DNA of 64,000 nucleotides from Caulobacterales bacterium (GCA_017303355.1 JAFLCU010000009.1:62001-126000); one strand, 5' to 3'. Shown: positions 1 to 9,248, counted from the stretch's first letter. The notes: a model not told the origin generated them from the letters alone. Numbers and translations: made by a program.

Positions 1-96
1 CTCCATGCTGTAGGGGCCGTAGGCCTTGCCGCGCACCTGCACCCACCACTTGCCGGTGGTGCTGGAGGTTCTGACGGGTGCGGCGACGTCGCTCAC
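1..96 (-). CDS. GYF_2-type (DUF4339) domain protein, N-terminal fragment
   Basis: Only the first 32 codons are in the window; the gene runs off the left edge. A GTG start at 96 is preceded by GGAG eight bases upstream. The visible peptide contains GKWWVQVRGKAYGPYSME, which matches the opening of GYF_2/DUF4339 domains (W-x-V-x-x-x-G-x-x-x-GPYS), a small fold found at the N-terminus of many bacterial membrane proteins and thought to mediate protein contacts. The rest of the protein cannot be seen, so its role is open. Confidence 0.6.
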   Translation of the reverse strand, partial: MSDVAAPVRTSSTTGKWWVQVRGKAYGPYSME

Positions 97-188
97 GGTA
101 AATGCTCCGTTTCGAAACGACGGCGCTCATTCGCGCCGCCGACGAAACAGGCGATTTGCAATCGCTATGCCGGAGAGTGAGTGATCCG

Positions 189-818
189 TTAAGCGCGACG
201 TGGGCGCGGATCGAAGTCCACGGCGAAGCCGCCTTCGATCAGTCGCGCGACGCGGCCATGGATCGAACCGATGCGCACCCACGAGCCGATCAGGGGCGGG
301 GCGCGGCGGGCGCGCACCGTCACGCCGGCAAGCGAGAAATCGAGAATCTCGCCCTGACAGACGGAGCCATCCTCAAATTCGCAATGCGCCATGTTGCTTG
401 GCGCCTCGGCGGCCTTGGCGTCCGCTTCGATCTCGGCGTTGGTGAACAATTCCTTGTTGGCGGCGGCGGTGAGCTGCTCGGCCATCTTCTCGCGCTTGTG
501 GGCGCTGAAATCGAAAATGATGGCGACTTCACCTTCGCCGCAGCGGCGGGCGACATGGCCGGAGACACGGCCGAAGCCGTCTAAATAGAGCACGACGCGA
601 TCGCCCACGCCGGGCAGGATCGGTGCGGCGATGCGGATGTCGCCGGGGGAGATGTCGGCGGTGCGGCAATCGTGTTCGCGGCCGAGCGGGTCGAGCATGC
701 GGCCCGAGACCTCGAACGGCATGCGCCGGAAACGGCGCCGTTCACGGACGCCGACTTGAGCGGCGGTGAGGCGGCGCGCGGCGGCGGCCAGGTCCATTTT
801 GAGCGCGGCGTTCGACAT
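189..818 (-). CDS. Tandem PilZ-domain protein (probable c-di-GMP effector)
   Basis: 209 residues. The first PilZ domain (about residues 25-105) has the two hallmark c-di-GMP contacts: the RRRFRR motif (RxxxR) and DISPGD (D/NxSxxG). A second, shorter PilZ-like unit (about 140-205) keeps DFSLAG but lacks an obvious RxxxR, so it may not bind nucleotide. There is no membrane segment, so it is probably cytoplasmic. In Caulobacterales such proteins link c-di-GMP to motility and surface attachment, which fits the holdfast genes elsewhere in the window, but no target can be named. No clear Shine-Dalgarno precedes the ATG at 818. It is divergent from the GMC oxidoreductase gene. Confidence 0.8.
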   Translation of the reverse strand: MSNAALKMDLAAAARRLTAAQVGVRERRRFRRMPFEVSGRMLDPLGREHDCRTADISPGDIRIAAPILPGVGDRVVLYLDGFGRVSGHVARRCGEGEVAIIFDFSAHKREKMAEQLTAAANKELFTNAEIEADAKAAEAPSNMAHCEFEDGSVCQGEILDFSLAGVTVRARRAPPLIGSWVRIGSIHGRVARLIEGGFAVDFDPRPRRA

Positions 819-976
819 GCAGCGATAAACGCATGTTCATTGTAAACACGCGCTTAAGCATTTGCGGTTTGGTGCGAAGATGACGATGCGTCATCTCGCC
901 GGGGCGAAAGCGATCTGGTAGGGGTGGCGGCAGAGATAACAGGGGCGCCCCGATCGAGGGCGCCAGGGAGCGGAAC

Positions 977-2647
977 GTGGCGGAAACCCAGGATGGCCAG
1001 AAGTTCGATTACGTGATCGTGGGCGCAGGGAGCGCCGGCTGCGTGCTGGCGAGCCGGCTGAGCGAGGACCCGAACGTCACCGTCGCGCTGCTGGAAGCGG
1101 GCGGCAAGAACAATTCGCTGCTGGTGCGGATGCCGGCGGGCGTCGGCAATCTGATCGCCAGCAAGGGCGTCAGCAATTGGGGCTTCGAGACCACGCCGCA
1201 GGAATTTCTGAACAATCGCCGGCTCTATCAGCCGCGCGGGCGCGGCTGGGGCGGCTCATCGGCGATCAACGGCATGATCTATATTCGCGGCCACGCGCGC
1301 GATTACGATCAATGGCGCCAGATGGGTTTGAACGGCTGGGGCTATGCGGATGTGCTGCCCTATTTCAAGCGCGCGCAGCATCATGAAGATGGCGGCGATG
1401 CGTGGAACGGTGATGGCGGCCCGCTTTGGGTGTCGCGCGGCCCGCCCGGCGATCCGATCTACAAGGCGTTCATTCAGGCGGGCAAGCAGGCCGGCTATCC
1501 GGTGACGCGCGATTTCAATGGCTATCAGCAAGAAGGCGTCGGCCCGTATCATTTGACGATCCGCGAAGGCGAGCGCTGGAGCGCCGCGGCAGCGTATCTC
1601 AATCCGATCCTGGCGCAGCGGCCGAATTTGAAAGTGGTGTCGAACGCCTATGCGGGGCGCATCATCATCGAAAACAAAACGGCGATCGGCGTCGAATATT
1701 CGGCGGGTCCTGGCAAACCAGTGCAGAAGGTGTTCGCCAAGGGCGAAGTGCTTGTCTGCGGCGGCGCGTTCCAATCGCCGCAATTGCTGCAGCTCTCGGG
1801 CATTGGCGTGGCCGATGATTTGATGAAGCTCGGCATCAAGGTCGAGCACGACGCGCCCGATGTCGGACGCAATCTGCAAGATCACCTCGATGTCTGCGTC
1901 ATTTATGAGATGACGAAGCCGATCTCGATGTATTCGAAAACCAAGGGCCTGAAGCAGCCGATGATCGGCATTCAGTACCTGCTCTCGAAGCAAGGCGCTG
2001 GGCGCACCAATCATTTGCACGCGGGCGGCTTCTTGAAATCGCGCGGCGAACTCGACCGCCCCGACATTCAGCTGCACCTGGTCAATGCGCAGATGCGCGA
2101 TCACGCGCGCATCAAGGCCGATCGCGACGGGTTCACTGTGCACGCCTGCCAGCTGCGGCCGGAAAGCAAGGGCACGGTGAAGCTCGGCTCGACCAATCCG
2201 TTCGAGGCGCCACTGATCGATCCGCGCTATCTGGCCGAGGAAAACGATCGCCGCACCATGCGCGACAGCGTGCGGATGGTGCGCGATATCGTGGCGCAGG
2301 ATGCGATCAAGCTCTATCGCGGTCCGGAATTCGCGCCGGGCGCGCATGTGCGCACCGACGCCGAAATCGATGCATGGATTCGCGAAAACGCGGAGACGAT
2401 CTATCATCCGGTCGGCACGGTGCGCATGGGTGCGGATAATAAGGCGCCGCTCGATGATCAATTGCGCGTGCGCGGCATTGGCGGCTTGCGCGTGATCGAC
2501 GCGAGCGTGATGCCGACGCTTGTGGGCGGCAACACCAACGCGCCGACGATCATGATCGCCGAGCGCCTCTCTGACATTCTGCGCGGCAAGAAGCCGTTGC
2601 CGCCGCAGGACGCGCCAATCGCGGAAGACGCGCGGGCCACGGTTTGA
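977..2647 (+). CDS. GMC family FAD-dependent oxidoreductase (choline/alcohol dehydrogenase type)
   Basis: 556 residues, the usual length for the family. The N-terminus has the FAD-binding Rossmann motif VGAGSAGCVLASRLSE. GMC signature 1 (GRGWGGSSAINGMIYIRGH) lies near residue 90 and signature 2 (GGAFQSPQLLQLSGIG) near 263. The C-terminal catalytic pair is visible as His in YHPVGTVRMG and Asn in GGNTNAPTIMIAE. These enzymes oxidise primary alcohols to aldehydes, passing electrons via FAD. It resembles BetA and PEG/alcohol dehydrogenases, and the substrate cannot be decided here. The start is GTG, with GGGAG upstream. Its stop overlaps the start of the next gene by 4 bases. Confidence 0.9.
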   Translation: MAETQDGQKFDYVIVGAGSAGCVLASRLSEDPNVTVALLEAGGKNNSLLVRMPAGVGNLIASKGVSNWGFETTPQEFLNNRRLYQPRGRGWGGSSAINGMIYIRGHARDYDQWRQMGLNGWGYADVLPYFKRAQHHEDGGDAWNGDGGPLWVSRGPPGDPIYKAFIQAGKQAGYPVTRDFNGYQQEGVGPYHLTIREGERWSAAAAYLNPILAQRPNLKVVSNAYAGRIIIENKTAIGVEYSAGPGKPVQKVFAKGEVLVCGGAFQSPQLLQLSGIGVADDLMKLGIKVEHDAPDVGRNLQDHLDVCVIYEMTKPISMYSKTKGLKQPMIGIQYLLSKQGAGRTNHLHAGGFLKSRGELDRPDIQLHLVNAQMRDHARIKADRDGFTVHACQLRPESKGTVKLGSTNPFEAPLIDPRYLAEENDRRTMRDSVRMVRDIVAQDAIKLYRGPEFAPGAHVRTDAEIDAWIRENAETIYHPVGTVRMGADNKAPLDDQLRVRGIGGLRVIDASVMPTLVGGNTNAPTIMIAERLSDILRGKKPLPPQDAPIAEDARATV

Positions 2648-3285
2648 ACGCGCGGCGTGTCGCCGGCATTGGCGCGCTGATCGGATTTGCGGCGCTGGCG
2701 CTGCAGTATTTTTTGATCGTGCGCAACATGGGCGCGGAGGGCGCCACGCCGCTTGAGGCGACGTGGCGCTATTTCGTCTATTTCACCATCCTCACGAACG
2801 CGTTCGTGACATTAGTGATGGCGCGCGCGGCGTGGAAGCCGGAGAGCCGCGAGGGGCTTAATGCGCCGCGTGTCGAGCTGATGGCGGTGGTGTCGATCCT
2901 GTTTGTGTGCGCGGTTTATAATGTGCTGCTGGCCGCGCGCTGGGATCCGCGGGGACTGCAGAAGATTGCTGATATTGGCGTGCACCAAATCGTGCCGGCG
3001 GTGTTTGCGCTGTTCTGGCTGTTGCGCCCGCATGGCGGGCTGAGCTGGCGCGGGGCGTTGTTCTGCGCGCTGTGGCCTTCGGCCTATGCTGTCTATGCGC
3101 TGATCCGCGGCCAGTTCGACGGCTTCTACGCCTATTTCTTCATGGACCCGACGGCGATGTCGTGGGGCCAATTGGCGCTCAACGTGGCGGGGCTCAGCGC
3201 TGTGTTCGTGGCCGGCGCCTTTGTGTTCGTCGGCATCGACCATGCCCTGGCGCGGCGCGGAAACGCAGGCGCCGCGCAGTCCTAG
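2644..3285 (+). CDS. Pr6Pr family integral membrane protein
   Basis: 213 residues with about six hydrophobic segments. It has the family pattern TWRYFVYFTILTNAFVTL near the N-terminus, then a HQIVPAVFALFWLL segment and WPSAYAVYALIRG. Pr6Pr (FAR-17a/AIG1-like, androgen-induced-gene superfamily) proteins are six-pass membrane proteins without an established bacterial function. The start is TTG at 2644, overlapping the GMC gene's TGA by 4 bases, so the two are almost certainly co-translated. That suggests a shared role, perhaps lipid or alcohol related, but this is inference only. Confidence 0.8.
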   Translation: MNARRVAGIGALIGFAALALQYFLIVRNMGAEGATPLEATWRYFVYFTILTNAFVTLVMARAAWKPESREGLNAPRVELMAVVSILFVCAVYNVLLAARWDPRGLQKIADIGVHQIVPAVFALFWLLRPHGGLSWRGALFCALWPSAYAVYALIRGQFDGFYAYFFMDPTAMSWGQLALNVAGLSAVFVAGAFVFVGIDHALARRGNAGAAQS

Positions 3286-3402
3286 TCGCCGAGCAGAAAA
3301 GGCGACCCGCGATATTATCGCGCGATCTTCGGTACGGTTGAAGGCGCGTATGCCACCGCGGTTGCGCATTCGCGCTGGCAGATTATGTAGAAGGTGACAC
3401 CA

Positions 3403-3573
3403 ATGGACCGCAAGGAACAGCTTACGCTTCTGACGCCCAGGGATTATCAAGCGGCTGGCTATGAACCGCCGCATTGGGACGATCAGCTACCGACGCTGCG
3501 AGTGATGCGCGAGTGGGCGGAGACCGAGGCGGCGGTGCGGGCGGCGATGGCTTCCGACAACGAGGCAAAGTAG
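3403..3573 (+). CDS. Small hypothetical protein (56 residues) at the edge of a mobile-element remnant
   Basis: ATG at 3403 with AAGGTG six bases upstream, TAG at 3571-3573. The 56-residue product is acidic and hydrophilic (starts MDRKEQLTLLTPRDYQAAGY, contains WDDQLPTLRVMREWAE) and shows even codon use. I do not recognise a family. It ends directly before the large-polyvalent-protein fragments, so it may belong to the same element or mark the edge of the insertion. Confidence 0.55.
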   Translation: MDRKEQLTLLTPRDYQAAGYEPPHWDDQLPTLRVMREWAETEAAVRAAMASDNEAK

Positions 3574-3574
3574 G

Positions 3575-5532
3575 GCCGGCCTTCTACTCAGCCGTAGAGC
3601 GCGCGTTACAGCAGAGCACAACCGCCCGCGCTTCCGGCGCGCAATGGTGGGCGACGATCTCGAAAGCGCCCGGCGTCAAGAAAGAAGATCTGGACTTGCT
3701 GGGGCTGGAGGACTGGCTGCAAGCCAGGACGCGCGCGCCGCCCAAGGGTATAGCGTCAGCTTGGTGCACGTCGATGTAGAGGAGCGATGTCGACGGGTTA
3801 GTCGCACAAGCGCGCGCGGTGAAGCAAGCGTTGCGCGCGCCACGGCCGAAGCGGTTTCTTGAAGCGATCTCCGATCTCGGCGGAATCAAGCTATTCGATA
3901 GCGAAGCGCGCGGCGACGTGCTCGCGATCCTGGGCACGGACAAGGCCGTTCCAGTGCGTGGGCGTATGAAGCGCCAGTTGATCAACAACGTCTCCGGGCG
4001 GCCTTTGCATGGCAATGACGGGCTCATTCAAGCGCTGTGGGAGATGGGATATTTCGGCGCGAAGCCGGCGGGCATGGGGTTTGTACAATCTCCCGACGCG
4101 GGAGGTGGTGGTGCTGGGAAGTGGCGCTGGGATAACAACACGTTCCATCTGGACAGCCCGCAGGGCCAAATTCGTGGCCGGCTGTGGCGCGATAACGTCA
4201 GCGACACCGACGCACTCAAAATTGACTCGTCGGCCACGCTGCAAGAAGCGCGCGGTCAAGGACATGGCATCGCTCTCTACGAGCAAGCGGCGACTGAGGC
4301 GACGCGGCGTGGCTTGCCGCTTGTCTCGGACTATCGCGTGTCCACGGATGCGGCGCGCATGTACGAGGCGCTTGGCCGTCGCGGCTACACGATCGAGCGT
4401 AACCCGACAGCGGAGTTAGTTGGCAAAAACTGGATCGCGCGCGACGGTAGCCCTGCATTTCGCGCAACACGCGCTCCTGACGCAGGAGGTGCGGGCGCAC
4501 CTCAACCTCCTGCCAGAGGAGATGATGTCGACCCATTCAGCTTCTTCCAAGAAGCGCGTGATCCTGGCCCGCGTTCGCTGCGCGGCGTGACGCAAATGAC
4601 CGACGACGAAGTCGTTACTTGGTTCAATGCAAACGTTGAGGTGCGCCGACCGAACGACGCGGCGGCAGCGCTATGGTTCAAAACAGACGATACACTTGCT
4701 CGCCCAAACGTGCGAGTGGCGATTGATTGGGGCGGTCATGCGATTACAACCTTTCGGGGGCGTACATCTGGCGAACGATCAACGGGGCCAAATTCGGCTG
4801 ATGTGAAGAAGGGCGCACAAATGTTTGTGCGCCTTGCTGCGGTTATTCGCGCTTGGCTCATTATTGAAAAGAGTGAGCGTATTTACTTCTCTGGCGCGAC
4901 TGACGCGCACGATCGCATGTACCGAACTATGCTTCGGGTTATCAATTTTCCTGGCTACGTTTCGCGCGAAGAAATAAGGCGAGCTGCATCGGCGTCAAAG
5001 GCAACCGAAAATGTAACGCCAATACGCACAGCGCAAAGTACGCAGAACACGAGTGTCTTTTTTTCGATAGTGCGAAAAGACATTGCCGAAAAACTGCAGC
5101 AGGCTGGCGAGGGGCCGGTCGTCGCCTCGGGAAACATTGGCTCTTCTTGGGAGGGCTCTACTTACGCAAACATAGGGACTGTTGAAAAATACCAAACAGA
5201 TGTAAGGATTGTTCGCGATGGACAAGCTAACCCTGACGGACGAGCAAGCGGCGGACCTTTTGGCGGAGGAGCCGGAGCTGGCGAAGGCGCTGGTGGAAGT
5301 GATGCGGTCTATGGAAATGGACCCGAGGGATTTCGACAAGATGGATCAGGCTACGGCGAACGCCCCAGCATCGACGAATTCCTGACCAAGCTCCGCGCCG
5401 ATCTCGCCGGCGACGAACAATATTCAATCGACGACGAAGCGGCGGCCCAAGCGATCCGTGATGCGGAGCGTACACGCGACTGGTTCGCCGAGCGCGGCGT
5501 CGACATCGAGGGCAAGCCCGGCGATCCGAACG
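3575..5532 (+). pseudogene. Decayed fragments of a phage/plasmid large polyvalent protein
   Basis: Several pieces of one large protein remain in more than one frame. At 3585-3720 one frame reads FYSAVERALQQS then QWWATISKAPGVKKEDLD and LGLEDWL, a sequence typical of large polyvalent proteins of phages and conjugative elements. That frame then stops at 3779, and another frame (open from about 3819) carries AISDLGGIK...LIQALWEMGYF, also typical. It then carries a GNAT-like acetyltransferase segment around 4210-4410 (ARGQGHGIALYEQAATEATR and SDAARMYEALGRRGY-type residues). A third piece at 5360-5530 (PSIDEFLTKLRADLAGDEQY) ends where the antisense PAS gene begins. No intact start or C-terminus is visible, and 4600-5215 is poorer in GC than the flanks. 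I read it as a truncated, frameshifted remnant of an integrated element. Family assignment is from remembered motifs. Confidence 0.65.
5218..5385 (+). CDS. Nested small acidic protein (55 residues) inside the mobile-element remnant
   Basis: ATG at 5218 with AAGGA about nine bases upstream, TGA at 5383-5385. The product starts MDKLTLTDEQAADLLAEEPE and continues with an amphipathic helix and MEMDPRDFDKMDQ. It looks far more protein-like than the overlapping polyvalent frame, which is glycine-rich here and probably only open by chance. No family recognised. It may be a small phage gene, or the start of a protein whose continuation (PSIDEFLTKLRAD, in another frame from 5360) was separated by a frameshift. 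Confidence 0.5.
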   Translation: MDKLTLTDEQAADLLAEEPELAKALVEVMRSMEMDPRDFDKMDQATANAPASTNS

Positions 5533-6108
5533 TTAGTCGTTCACGACCGCGAGGCGCAGGCCTTTTGGCGTTTTCGCTTGCGGCGGGTGCAGCGAACCGA
5601 GGCGCAGGCGCTGGATGTGGCGTCCGCCGAGGAATTGTTCGCCGCCGAGCGCCTGGAAGAGGCCGAGAAAGCGGTTGCCGAGTTGGGCGTCGACTTTGAG
5701 CGGCGTCAGCAGGATTTCAGCGCCCACTTGTTTGCCGCACGCGGTCTCGGCGGTGACGCGCGCGATCGCGGGCTCGCCGGCGGCGACGCAGGAATCGATC
5801 AGCGCGTTCACCAAACGCAAGTCCGGCTCCAGAAAGAAGCGCTGGAAATCGTGCTCGCGCATGTCGCGGCCGAACACTTTCACCAGGTCCTGGCCGAAGG
5901 TGCGGATCGGCATGCGGCCGTCTTTCATACGTTCGACGACGAAGAGGCGCTCGAGCACCTGATCGGCGCCGCCCTTCTTGGGCGCTTCGCCAACGCCGGC
6001 CAGTGCGCGGCCATAGGCGAGCAGCGCGCGTGTATCGGGATGAAAGGTCTCTTCGCCCAGCATTAATCTTACGCTTCGCTTGGTGAGTTCGAGTGCAGGG
6101 CCGGTCAC
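5533..6108 (-). CDS. PAS domain-containing protein (PAS_5 type)
   Basis: 191 residues from a GTG at 6108 that has GGAG seven bases upstream; the longer upstream reading is the antisense of the next gene and is rejected. The sequence LPIRTFGQDLV-type core (MKDGRMPIRTFGQDLVKVFG), FLEPDLRLVNALID and ILLTPLKVD...RFLGLFQALGG matches the alphaproteobacterial PAS_5 family. These are single-domain soluble proteins of unknown role, often near c-di-GMP or cell-envelope genes. The 3' end abuts the truncated polyvalent protein remnant at about 5532, so the junction of the insertion lies here. Confidence 0.75.
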   Translation of the reverse strand: MTGPALELTKRSVRLMLGEETFHPDTRALLAYGRALAGVGEAPKKGGADQVLERLFVVERMKDGRMPIRTFGQDLVKVFGRDMREHDFQRFFLEPDLRLVNALIDSCVAAGEPAIARVTAETACGKQVGAEILLTPLKVDAQLGNRFLGLFQALGGEQFLGGRHIQRLRLGSLHPPQAKTPKGLRLAVVND

Positions 6109-6229
6109 GCAAGCTCCGCGCCCAGGAAAATCACGGGAATTGCGTGCTGCGACGGGGCGGTTTCGCGCGCCGCGCGAGGCTTGGCCCCCGCCTTGCACGG
6201 CGGCTGGCGAGATTAAGGAGTAACGGCGG

Positions 6230-7033
6230 ATGACCGTTCCAGCGCGATACATTCTGGCGGCGCTTGCTTTTGGCGTCGCCGCACTTGGCTTCTTCCTGTT
6301 GCCGGCGGATGCGTACGCCGATTGCAATGGCTGCAACCGGCCGCCGCAATGCCAACAAAGCTGCAATCCGTCGCCGCCGTCCCCGCCGCCGCAAACCAAT
6401 TGCTGTCGCCCGCCGGTGGTCGTCGTGCCGCAGCCGCACGTGCCGCCGCCAAACATCGTCGTGGTGAATTCCGGCGCGCGCGCTTCGGCCTATGCAAACG
6501 CCACCGCGATCGCCGTCGCCAATGTGACGACGGGCGACACCATCATCCGTTCGAACACGATCGTCGAGGCCGGCGCGCAAGCGATGGCGCAATCGTCGAC
6601 GCTGTCGGTGATGGATGCGGCGATCACCACCGAGAGCGTGGCGCGCGAGCGTGATCTCTTGGTGCAGGCGATCTGCATCGATTCCGGCAACAACCCGCAT
6701 CCGGCCTCGCAAACCTTTGGCGGGCGTGACGTGGGCCAGGATTATCGTGGCGAAATCTATCGCTGCATGTCCGGCACGCGCATGCGCTACACCGTCGATG
6801 GCCGCAATTATGATTGCGCGGCGGGCGAGGCGCTTTGGTTCGAGAACGGCCAAGTCGCCTGCCGCACGCAGGTCGCGCGCCGCTCGTGCAACGAACGTTC
6901 ATTGCTGCGTCGCTTCGGCCCAGGCGACAAGATGGTGCGCATCCGCGACGTCGAAACACGCGAAGCCCGCCATGAAACGACTTTCTCCGGCGCCATGACC
7001 ATGGACGGCGGCGTCGGCCAAGGCGGCTGGTGA
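6230..7033 (+). CDS. Secreted Cys-rich protein of unknown function
   Basis: 267 residues. An N-terminal hydrophobic stretch ends at ADAYADCNG, giving a likely signal peptide with cleavage near residue 28. A Cys/Pro-rich segment follows (several C-x-x-C and CC pairs between about residues 28 and 60, then runs of PPV/VVVP). The middle is alanine-rich and beta-prone, and the C-terminal half has further cysteines (ICID, YRCMSG, YDCAAGE, VACRTQ) that could form disulfides. It is probably a periplasmic or surface protein. AAGGAG lies upstream of the ATG, and a strong terminator follows. I do not recognise the family. Confidence 0.7.
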   Translation: MTVPARYILAALAFGVAALGFFLLPADAYADCNGCNRPPQCQQSCNPSPPSPPPQTNCCRPPVVVVPQPHVPPPNIVVVNSGARASAYANATAIAVANVTTGDTIIRSNTIVEAGAQAMAQSSTLSVMDAAITTESVARERDLLVQAICIDSGNNPHPASQTFGGRDVGQDYRGEIYRCMSGTRMRYTVDGRNYDCAAGEALWFENGQVACRTQVARRSCNERSLLRRFGPGDKMVRIRDVETREARHETTFSGAMTMDGGVGQGGW

Positions 7034-7082
7034 TTTAGAGACCCAAACCAACCATACCAATCTTGGCCGATACCTCGGCCGT

Positions 7083-7110
7083 CCCCCGCGTCACAAGCGC
7101 GGGGGTTTTT
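7083..7110 (+). terminator. Rho-independent terminator
   Basis: A perfect 8-base stem (CCCCCGCG at 7083-7090 with CGCGGGGG at 7098-7105) and 7-base loop are followed by TTTTT. It ends the transcript of the Cys-rich secreted protein gene. Confidence 0.85.
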
Positions 7111-7119
7111 ATTTGCCGG

Positions 7120-7572
7120 TCAGTGTGCGTCGACCACTTCGGTGATGTTGGCGACGACTTGGCCGCCGCACATCACGCGCACGCCGCGATAATGCTGAGC
7201 GATGGCGGGGCCCTGATAGGCGACCATGGCCGTCGTCACGATTTGCGCGTGCATGCCGCTGCGCTGTGTGAGCTCCAGCACGATCTGCTGCACCGGTGTC
7301 GCGCTGCGGTCGGCGGGGCCTTCGCGGACTTCGACGCGATAGCCGGCGTGCGGCAGATCGATCTCGCCGGTCACATGCAGCATCGGGCGCGCGTCCGGCC
7401 CGGGCATGCGGTTGACCCAGGCGGCCCAGTTGCGGCTTTCGACAATGGGGCACGCGGCCGCTGGCGGCGGAGCGGGTGCTGGTGCTGGTTGAGGGACCGG
7501 AGCGGGCGGCGGCGTCTGGCAGGCGGCGAGGGCGCTGAGCGCCAGGAAGCCGGAAATGATCAGCGCTCGCAT
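7120..7572 (-). CDS. Hypothetical lipoprotein
   Basis: 150 residues from the ATG at 7572, which has GGAG about 11 bases upstream. Reading further upstream would run antisense to gatB and is rejected. The N-terminus MRALIISGFLALSALAACQ carries a lipobox (LAAC), so it should be lipidated and membrane-anchored. A Pro/Ala-rich linker follows, then a compact domain starting CPIVESRNWAAWVNRMPGPD and containing LHVTGEIDLP. The domain resembles small uncharacterised alphaproteobacterial lipoproteins. No function is known. It is divergent from gatB. Confidence 0.75.
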   Translation of the reverse strand: MRALIISGFLALSALAACQTPPPAPVPQPAPAPAPPPAAACPIVESRNWAAWVNRMPGPDARPMLHVTGEIDLPHAGYRVEVREGPADRSATPVQQIVLELTQRSGMHAQIVTTAMVAYQGPAIAQHYRGVRVMCGGQVVANITEVVDAH

Positions 7573-7683
7573 GTGTGTTTCTCCGCTCAGTAGGCCCGCT
7601 TCAAAGACATAATCGCCCAGCGCCTGCGGCCAGGGAAGCTGGAACCCTGGACAATGCGGGGATGGCTCCCCTAATCCAGCCTC

Positions 7684-9168
7684 ATGACTAGCCTTGATGT
7701 TCGCTCCGCCCGCCCTGACCAGCTTGTGCCCGGCGACAAATCCCAATGGGAGATCATTGTCGGCCTGGAAGTGCATGCCCAGGTGACGAGCCAAGCGAAA
7801 TTGTTCTCCGGCGCGAGCGCTGCCTATGGCGGCGCGCCGAACGCGCATGTGTCGCTGGTGGACGCGGCGATGCCGGGCATGCTGCCGGTGATCAACAAAT
7901 TCTGCGTCGAGCAAGCGGTGCGCACCGGCCTTGGCCTCAATGCCGAGATTCATCGCACCAGCCGCTTTGACCGGAAGAATTATTTCTATCCCGATCTGCC
8001 GCAAGGCTATCAGATCAGTCAGTACCAGCACCCGATCGTCGGCGAAGGCGAGATCGAAGTGGAGCCGGACGGCGAAGAGCCGATCACGATCCGCATCGAG
8101 CGGCTGCATCTGGAGCAAGACGCCGGCAAATCGATTCATGATCTTTCGCCGAGCGAGACGTTCGTGGATTTGAACCGCGCGGGCGTGGCGCTGATGGAAA
8201 TCGTGTCGCGGCCGGACATGCGTTCGGCCAAGGAGGCGGCGGCGTATTTCAACAAGCTGCGTTCAATCGTGCGCGCGCTGGGCACGTGCGACGGCAACAT
8301 GGAAGAAGGCTCCATGCGCGCGGACGTGAACGTCTCGGTGCGCAAGGCCGGCACCAAGGAATGGGGCACGCGCTGCGAGATCAAGAACGTGAACTCGACC
8401 CGCTTCATGCAACAAGCGATCGAGTACGAGGCGCGCCGCCAAATTGAAATCCTGGAAAGCGGCGGAGCGATCGATCAAGAGACGCGCCTGTTCGATCCCG
8501 ACAAGGGCGAAACGCGGACCATGCGCTCGAAGGAAGACGCGCACGATTATCGCTATTTCCCGGACCCGGACCTGCTGCCGTTGGTGCTCGAGGAAAAGTG
8601 GATCGAGGAAATCCGTCAATCGCTGCCGGAATTGCCGGACGCGAAAAAGAAGCGTTTTGTCAGCGAGTACGGCCTCTCCACTTATGACGCGGGCGTGCTC
8701 TCGGGCGACAGCGAGGCGGCCGCCTATTTCGAAACCGTGGCCAAGGGTCGTGACGGCAAGGCGGCGGCGAATTGGGTGACGCAGGAATTGTTCGGCGCGC
8801 TGAACAAGAGCGGGCTGGAGCTTGGCGCGTCGCCCGTGAAGGCGCAGGCGCTGGGCGCGCTGCTCGATCTCATCAAGGACGGCACCATCAACGGCAAGAT
8901 CGCCAAGGACGTGTTCGCCAAGATGATGGAAACCGGCGATGCGCCTGGCGCCATCGTCGAGCGCGAAGGGCTGAAGCAAGTCACCGACACGGGCGCGATC
9001 GAAAAAGCTATCGACGCGCTGATGGCCGCGAACGCCGACAAGGTCGCCGACGTGCAAGCGAACCCGCGCGCGTTTGGCTGGTGGGTGGGCCAGACCATGA
9101 AGGCGACCGGCGGCAAGGCGAACCCGGCTGTTGTGAACGAGATTCTGAAGAAGAAGCTCGGGGTGTGA
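7684..9168 (+). CDS. gatB: Asp-tRNA(Asn)/Glu-tRNA(Gln) amidotransferase subunit B
   Basis: 494 residues, full length. GatB takes part in the GatCAB complex, which amidates misacylated Glu-tRNA(Gln) and Asp-tRNA(Asn) in organisms lacking some cognate synthetases. The N-terminal kinase-like catalytic domain shows [20 protein letters not shown], the GatB signature around [39 protein letters not shown] and [17 protein letters not shown]. The C-terminal tRNA-binding GatB/YqeY domain (from about residue 345) ends [18 protein letters not shown]. gatA and gatC are not adjacent, which is common in alphaproteobacteria. There is no strong Shine-Dalgarno before the ATG at 7684. Confidence 0.97.
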   Translation: MTSLDVRSARPDQLVPGDKSQWEIIVGLEVHAQVTSQAKLFSGASAAYGGAPNAHVSLVDAAMPGMLPVINKFCVEQAVRTGLGLNAEIHRTSRFDRKNYFYPDLPQGYQISQYQHPIVGEGEIEVEPDGEEPITIRIERLHLEQDAGKSIHDLSPSETFVDLNRAGVALMEIVSRPDMRSAKEAAAYFNKLRSIVRALGTCDGNMEEGSMRADVNVSVRKAGTKEWGTRCEIKNVNSTRFMQQAIEYEARRQIEILESGGAIDQETRLFDPDKGETRTMRSKEDAHDYRYFPDPDLLPLVLEEKWIEEIRQSLPELPDAKKKRFVSEYGLSTYDAGVLSGDSEAAAYFETVAKGRDGKAAANWVTQELFGALNKSGLELGASPVKAQALGALLDLIKDGTINGKIAKDVFAKMMETGDAPGAIVEREGLKQVTDTGAIEKAIDALMAANADKVADVQANPRAFGWWVGQTMKATGGKANPAVVNEILKKKLGV

Positions 9169-9174
9169 GTTTTG

Positions 9175-9220
9175 GGAGCGCGGCGCTCCGCGCCGCATGC
9201 GCGGCGGAGCCGCGCGCTCC
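9175..9220. repeat. Imperfect GC-rich palindrome (REP-like)
   Basis: GGAGCGCGGCGCTCC... on the left is mirrored, with a small slip, by ...GGAGCCGCGCGCTCC on the right around a short ATGC centre. It lies just after gatB, and no T-run follows, so it is more likely a repetitive extragenic palindrome than a terminator. Whether it recurs elsewhere in the genome cannot be seen here. Confidence 0.45.
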
Positions 9221-9248
9221 AATCGGCAAGAGGCGCGGCTTGAGCGAA

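Noticed and set aside
1256..2461. 401-residue minus-strand frame
   Set aside because: Fully antisense to the GMC oxidoreductase, which carries all family motifs.
5458..6066. 202-residue plus-strand frame
   Set aside because: Antisense to the PAS_5 protein, whose motifs are clear.
7573..8139. N-terminal extension of the lipoprotein gene
   Set aside because: It would be antisense to gatB; the lipobox signal peptide begins at the ATG at 7572.
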